Assembly (NCBI GenBank): GCA_900551625.1
Contig: URWZ01000062.1
Location: 1-8,121, forward strand
DNA from: an uncultured Collinsella sp.
GTDB lineage: Bacteria; Actinomycetota; Coriobacteriia; Coriobacteriales; Coriobacteriaceae
Reading direction: 5' to 3'
DNA length: 8,121 bases
The position numbers were made by a program, and so were the translations under genes. The notes beneath the pieces were generated by a model. The model had not been told where the DNA came from, did not search any database, and was given only the letters and a program-made list of their open reading frames with translations. This document shows positions 4,997 through 8,121 of this stretch, one piece after another; position 1 is the stretch's first letter; the number at the start of each line of letters is the position of its first letter.

Positions 4997-7770
4997 TTCT
5001 CAACGGACCGGGAATTAGCTACACCGAGCCCGACATCGGCTCGGAGTTCGTACCGCCGCTGCCGGAGCATCCGCGCGAGGCCATCGTCAAACTGTGCGAG
5101 CACTGCACTAACCGTCTGCTGCATCGCGACGAGCTGCTGGGCTACGAGTACTGGTCGTTTGCCGAGGCCGCGACTGACGAGCAGGCCGAAGTGCTCTGCA
5201 AGATGAAGATGCGTCGTCCCTATACGCTGCCCGAGATGGTCAAGCTCACCGGCATGCCCGAGGCCGATATCGAGAAGATGCTCGACGACATGAGCTACAC
5301 GGGTCTGCTCGAGTACAACTGGGAAAATCCCGAGCGCGCCAAGCAGTGGGTGCTGCCCATGCTGGTGCCGGGTTCTGCCGAGTTCCTCAACATGCGCGTG
5401 AGCCAGCTCGAGGAGCATCCGGTCTATGCCAAGTTCTTTGAGCAGGCATCCAAGGGCCCGCTGTCCAAGGCCACGCCGATGGTGCCGCCCGGAGGCGCCG
5501 GTATCGGCATGCACGTCATTCCGGTCGAGAAGGCCATCGATGCCGCGAGCACGTCGGTGCCTATTGAGCATATCGAGCATTGGCTCGACAAATACGAGGG
5601 TAAGTATGCCGCCAGCACCTGCAGCTGCCGCGCGAGCCGTCGCGTGATGGGCGAGGGCTGCGCCGACGACCCCGCCGACTGGTGCATCGCCGTGGGCGAT
5701 ATGGCCGACTACGTGGTCGAGACCGACCGCGGCCACTATGTGACGCGCGAGGAGGTCTACGACATCTTGCGCCAGGCCGAGGACAACGGCTTTGTGCACC
5801 AGATCACCAACATCGACGGCGAGAGCAAGATCTTCGCCATCTGCAACTGCAACGTCAACGTGTGCTACGCCCTGCGCACCTCGCAGCTGTTCAACACGCC
5901 CAACCTGTCGCGCTCGGCCTATGTCGCCAAGGTCGAGAAGGACAAGTGCGTGGCCTGCGGTCGCTGCGTTGAGGTGTGCCCGGCCGGTGCCGCCAAGCTG
6001 GGCCAGAAGCTCTGCAGCAAAAAGGCCGGCGGACAGGTGCCCGAGTATCCGCGCCAGGAGCTGCCCGATGCCACCAAGTGGGATCACACCAAGTGGTCGC
6101 CCAACTACCGCAACGACAACCGCATCGAGACGCATGAGTCCGGCACCGCTCCCTGCAAGACGGCCTGCCCCGCGCATGTCGCCGTTCAGGGCTATTTGAA
6201 GCTCGCGGCTCAGGGTCGCTATGACGAGGCCCTAGCACTCATTAAGCGCGAGAACCCGCTGCCCGCTATCTGCGGCCGTGTGTGCAACCGCCGCTGTGAG
6301 GATGTCTGCACTCGCGGCCGTGTGGACGCCGCCGTGGCTATCGACGAGGTCAAGAAGTTCATCGCCCAGCGCGATCTGGATGCCGCGACCCGCTATGTCC
6401 CACCTGTGGTGACCCCGACGCGTGCCGGCGGCTTCGACCAGAAGATCGCCATCATCGGTGCCGGTCCGGCCGGCCTGTCCTGCGCTTTCTACCTGGCCGA
6501 GAAGGGCTATAAGCCCGTCGTGTTCGAGAAGAACGAGCGCCCGGGCGGTATGCTCACCTACGGTATTCCCAGCTTTAAGCTGCAGAAGGATGTTATCGAG
6601 GCCGAGGTCGAGATCATTCGCCTGATGGGTGCCGAGTTCCGCTATGGCGTGGAGGTCGGTCGCGATGTGACGCTCGACGAGCTGCGCGAGCAGGGCTTTA
6701 AGGCCTTCTACGTGGCTATTGGCTGCCAGGGTGGCCGCCTTGCCGGTATTCCGGGCGAGGATGCCGAGGACGTGACCGTAGCCGTCGACTTCTTGCGCGA
6801 GGTCAACAGTGGCAAGATCGACGCGTTGCCCGGCCGCACCATCGTGGTGGGCGGCGGCAACGTGGCCATCGACGTGGCCCGCAACGCCTGCCGCCTGGGC
6901 TCCGAGCACGTCGAGATGTTCTGCCTGGAGAGCGAGGCCCAGATGCCCGCGAGCGAGGAGGAGCGTCGCGAGGCCATCGAGGACGGCGCGCACATCAGCT
7001 GCGGCTGGGGCCCCAAGGAGGTCCATCTGGACGAGACCGGCCGTGTGTGCGGTATCACCTTCAAGCGCTGCACGCGTGTCTTTGACGACGAGGGCCGTTT
7101 TGCGCCCGAGTACGACGAGAACGATCTGCGCCGTGTCGATGCCGACCGTGTCGTCATGTCGATTGGCCAGTCCATTGTGTGGGGCGACCTGCTGGCTGGC
7201 TCCAAGGTGGAGCTTGGCCGCGGCCAGGGTGCCCTTGCCGATCCCCAGACCTATCAGACCGCTGAGCCCGACATCTTTGTGGGAGGCGACGTCTACACCG
7301 GTCCGAGCTTTGCCATCGATGCCATCGCCGCCGGCCACGAGGCCGCCGTGTCCATCCATCGCTTTGTGCAGCCGGGCTCCACGCTCACCATCGGCCGCAA
7401 CCAGCGCCGCTACACCGCGCTCGACCGCGACGATGTCGTGATCGAGAGCTACGACAACGCGAGCCGCGAGGTTGCCCACGTGGACCGCGAGCGCGAGAAG
7501 GCCGCGCCGTTTAGCGAGTACGTCGAGACCTTTACCGAAGAGCAGGTGCGCGCCGAGACCGCCCGCTGCTTGGGTTGCGGTGCCTCGATCGTCGACCCCA
7601 ACAAGTGCATCGGCTGCGGCCTGTGCACCACCAAGTGCGCGTTCGATGCCATCCACCTGGATCGAGATCGCCCCGAGTGCTCCACGATGGTCAAATACGA
7701 GCAAAAGCTCCCAAGCCTCGGCAAGTATGCGCTCAAGCGTGCCATCAAGATCAAATTTGGTAGGAAGTAA
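4993..7770 (+). CDS. Multidomain Fe-S/FAD NAD(P)-dependent oxidoreductase (GltD/NfnB-like)
   Basis: This 925-residue protein is probably a soluble electron-transfer enzyme. Residues 1-310 hold cysteine pairs (C35/C38), a winged-helix-like segment (about 70-108), and a CSCR-type region with C210, C212, C223, C231 and ICNCNVNVC at 283-291. A ferredoxin motif follows, CVACGRCVEVCP at 319-330. Residues 388-441 match the GltD-type N-terminal Fe-S domain (C388, C392, then CGRVCNRRCEDVC at 427-439). FAD binding is shown by GAGPAG at 489-494 with E512, and by GGDVYTG at 764-770. The second nucleotide fold has GGGNVA at 620-625; Ala at the third position favours NADP(H). A C-terminal cluster motif, CIGCGLCTTKC (872-882), follows C859/C862. 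GltD and NfnB are about 460 residues, so this is a fused, extended relative. It does not sit beside a GltB gene, so glutamate synthase is unlikely; NADPH:ferredoxin-type transfer is more plausible. It is divergent from the TetR-like gene, and hypA follows after 35 bases. Confidence 0.92.
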   Translation: MILNGPGISYTEPDIGSEFVPPLPEHPREAIVKLCEHCTNRLLHRDELLGYEYWSFAEAATDEQAEVLCKMKMRRPYTLPEMVKLTGMPEADIEKMLDDMSYTGLLEYNWENPERAKQWVLPMLVPGSAEFLNMRVSQLEEHPVYAKFFEQASKGPLSKATPMVPPGGAGIGMHVIPVEKAIDAASTSVPIEHIEHWLDKYEGKYAASTCSCRASRRVMGEGCADDPADWCIAVGDMADYVVETDRGHYVTREEVYDILRQAEDNGFVHQITNIDGESKIFAICNCNVNVCYALRTSQLFNTPNLSRSAYVAKVEKDKCVACGRCVEVCPAGAAKLGQKLCSKKAGGQVPEYPRQELPDATKWDHTKWSPNYRNDNRIETHESGTAPCKTACPAHVAVQGYLKLAAQGRYDEALALIKRENPLPAICGRVCNRRCEDVCTRGRVDAAVAIDEVKKFIAQRDLDAATRYVPPVVTPTRAGGFDQKIAIIGAGPAGLSCAFYLAEKGYKPVVFEKNERPGGMLTYGIPSFKLQKDVIEAEVEIIRLMGAEFRYGVEVGRDVTLDELREQGFKAFYVAIGCQGGRLAGIPGEDAEDVTVAVDFLREVNSGKIDALPGRTIVVGGGNVAIDVARNACRLGSEHVEMFCLESEAQMPASEEERREAIEDGAHISCGWGPKEVHLDETGRVCGITFKRCTRVFDDEGRFAPEYDENDLRRVDADRVVMSIGQSIVWGDLLAGSKVELGRGQGALADPQTYQTAEPDIFVGGDVYTGPSFAIDAIAAGHEAAVSIHRFVQPGSTLTIGRNQRRYTALDRDDVVIESYDNASREVAHVDREREKAAPFSEYVETFTEEQVRAETARCLGCGASIVDPNKCIGCGLCTTKCAFDAIHLDRDRPECSTMVKYEQKLPSLGKYALKRAIKIKFGRK

Positions 7771-7795
7771 GAAACGCAACAAGCAGGAGAACGGC

Positions 7796-7800
7796 GGAGG
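7796..7800 (+). promoter_or_regulatory. Strong ribosome binding site of hypA
   Basis: GGAGG five bases before a GTG codon at 7806 supports a GTG start for hypA. The choice is confirmed by the protein, because HypA proteins begin Met-His-Glu-Leu and His2 binds nickel. Confidence 0.85.
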
Positions 7801-7805
7801 AAAAA

Positions 7806-8121
7806 GTGCACGAGCTCGGAATCGTTTACCACATCATTCGCGATGTTGAGAACGTGGCGCGCGCCAATGGCGTGAGTCGCGTTTCGAGCGTCACGCTGCT
7901 GCTGGGCGAGGTCTCGGGCGTCGTTCCCGACTTGCTGCTCGACGCTTGGCGCTGGGCGGCAGATAAAAAGTCCATCACCGAGGATGCGGAGCTTATTGTG
8001 GAGCCCGTCGAGGCCGTGACACATTGCGAGGCGTGCGGCCGCGACTACGCGACGGTCGAGCACGGCAAGACCTGCCCCCATTGCGGTAGCGGCGAGACAT
8101 ACCTGCTGCAGGGCCAGGAGG
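7806..8121 (+). CDS. hypA: Hydrogenase maturation nickel metallochaperone HypA, 3' end missing
   Basis: Starting from GTG at 7806 the product reads MHELGIVYHIIRDVENVA, and the N-terminal Met-His-Glu is the nickel site of HypA (His2). A zinc site is complete: C74 and C77 (CEAC) and C90 and C93 (CPHC). The conserved GEVSGVVPDLL (34-44) is also present. HypA delivers nickel, with HypB, to the large subunit of [NiFe]-hydrogenase; in some bacteria it also serves urease. The window ends after residue 105; HypA is usually about 113-118 residues, so roughly ten are missing. It starts 35 bases after the oxidoreductase stop on the same strand with no terminator between, so the two are likely cotranscribed, and hypB or other hyp genes may follow. 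Ser5 of the usual MHELS is Gly here, which should not affect the metal site. Confidence 0.95.
   Translation, partial: MHELGIVYHIIRDVENVARANGVSRVSSVTLLLGEVSGVVPDLLLDAWRWAADKKSITEDAELIVEPVEAVTHCEACGRDYATVEHGKTCPHCGSGETYLLQGQE

Noticed and set aside
4900..6177. 425-codon open frame on the - strand
   Set aside because: It is antisense to the oxidoreductase, which has unmistakable motifs; the frame has no motif and a mirror-type composition.
6232..7782. 516-codon open frame on the - strand
   Set aside because: It is antisense to the FAD/NAD(P) half of the oxidoreductase; its length is explained by codon bias.

Overview
The window is GC-rich bacterial DNA and looks like a Coriobacteriia (Actinomycetota) gut anaerobe, most likely Collinsella or a close relative. 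This is inferred from the style of the genes: strong G/C bias at third codon positions, a large multi-cluster Fe-S/FAD oxidoreductase, a DUF5692-like membrane protein, and an acidic-tailed single-pass surface protein of a kind I associate with that class. No rRNA or marker gene is present to prove it.

Layout, left to right. (1) 3-1259, + strand: an AAA+ ATPase of the DUF4143 type whose N-terminus lies outside the window, followed by a hairpin terminator at 1276-1300. (2) 1333-2835, - strand: a single-pass membrane protein of unknown function with a long acidic cytoplasmic tail and a large external part. Upstream of it is an AT-rich intergenic stretch. (3) 2958-2998: a terminator that ends the next - strand unit. 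(4) 3069-4802, - strand: a two-gene unit, tetR-like regulator then polytopic DUF5692-like membrane protein, with 63 bases between them. (5) 4803-4992: a divergent control region carrying two tandem palindromes of identical design, 23 bp apart centre to centre, plus a possible 25-codon cysteine-containing small ORF. (6) 4993-7770, + strand: a 925-residue oxidoreductase joining an N-terminal cysteine-rich/winged-helix part, a ferredoxin motif, a GltD/NfnB-like FAD-NAD(P) module and a C-terminal ferredoxin motif. (7) 7806 to the right edge: hypA, the nickel chaperone for [NiFe]-hydrogenase maturation, missing only its last residues.

How they may work together: the TetR-like protein probably controls both its own unit, including the membrane protein, and the divergent oxidoreductase through the paired palindromes. 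hypA follows the oxidoreductase by 35 bases with a strong ribosome binding site, so the oxidoreductase is probably cotranscribed with hydrogenase maturation genes continuing to the right. A redox/hydrogen-metabolism module under TetR control is a reasonable inference, but substrate and ligand cannot be read from the sequence. The ATPase and the surface protein appear unrelated to this module. No tRNA, rRNA, CRISPR array, insertion sequence or phage gene was seen. No gene-free stretch exceeds 300 bases.
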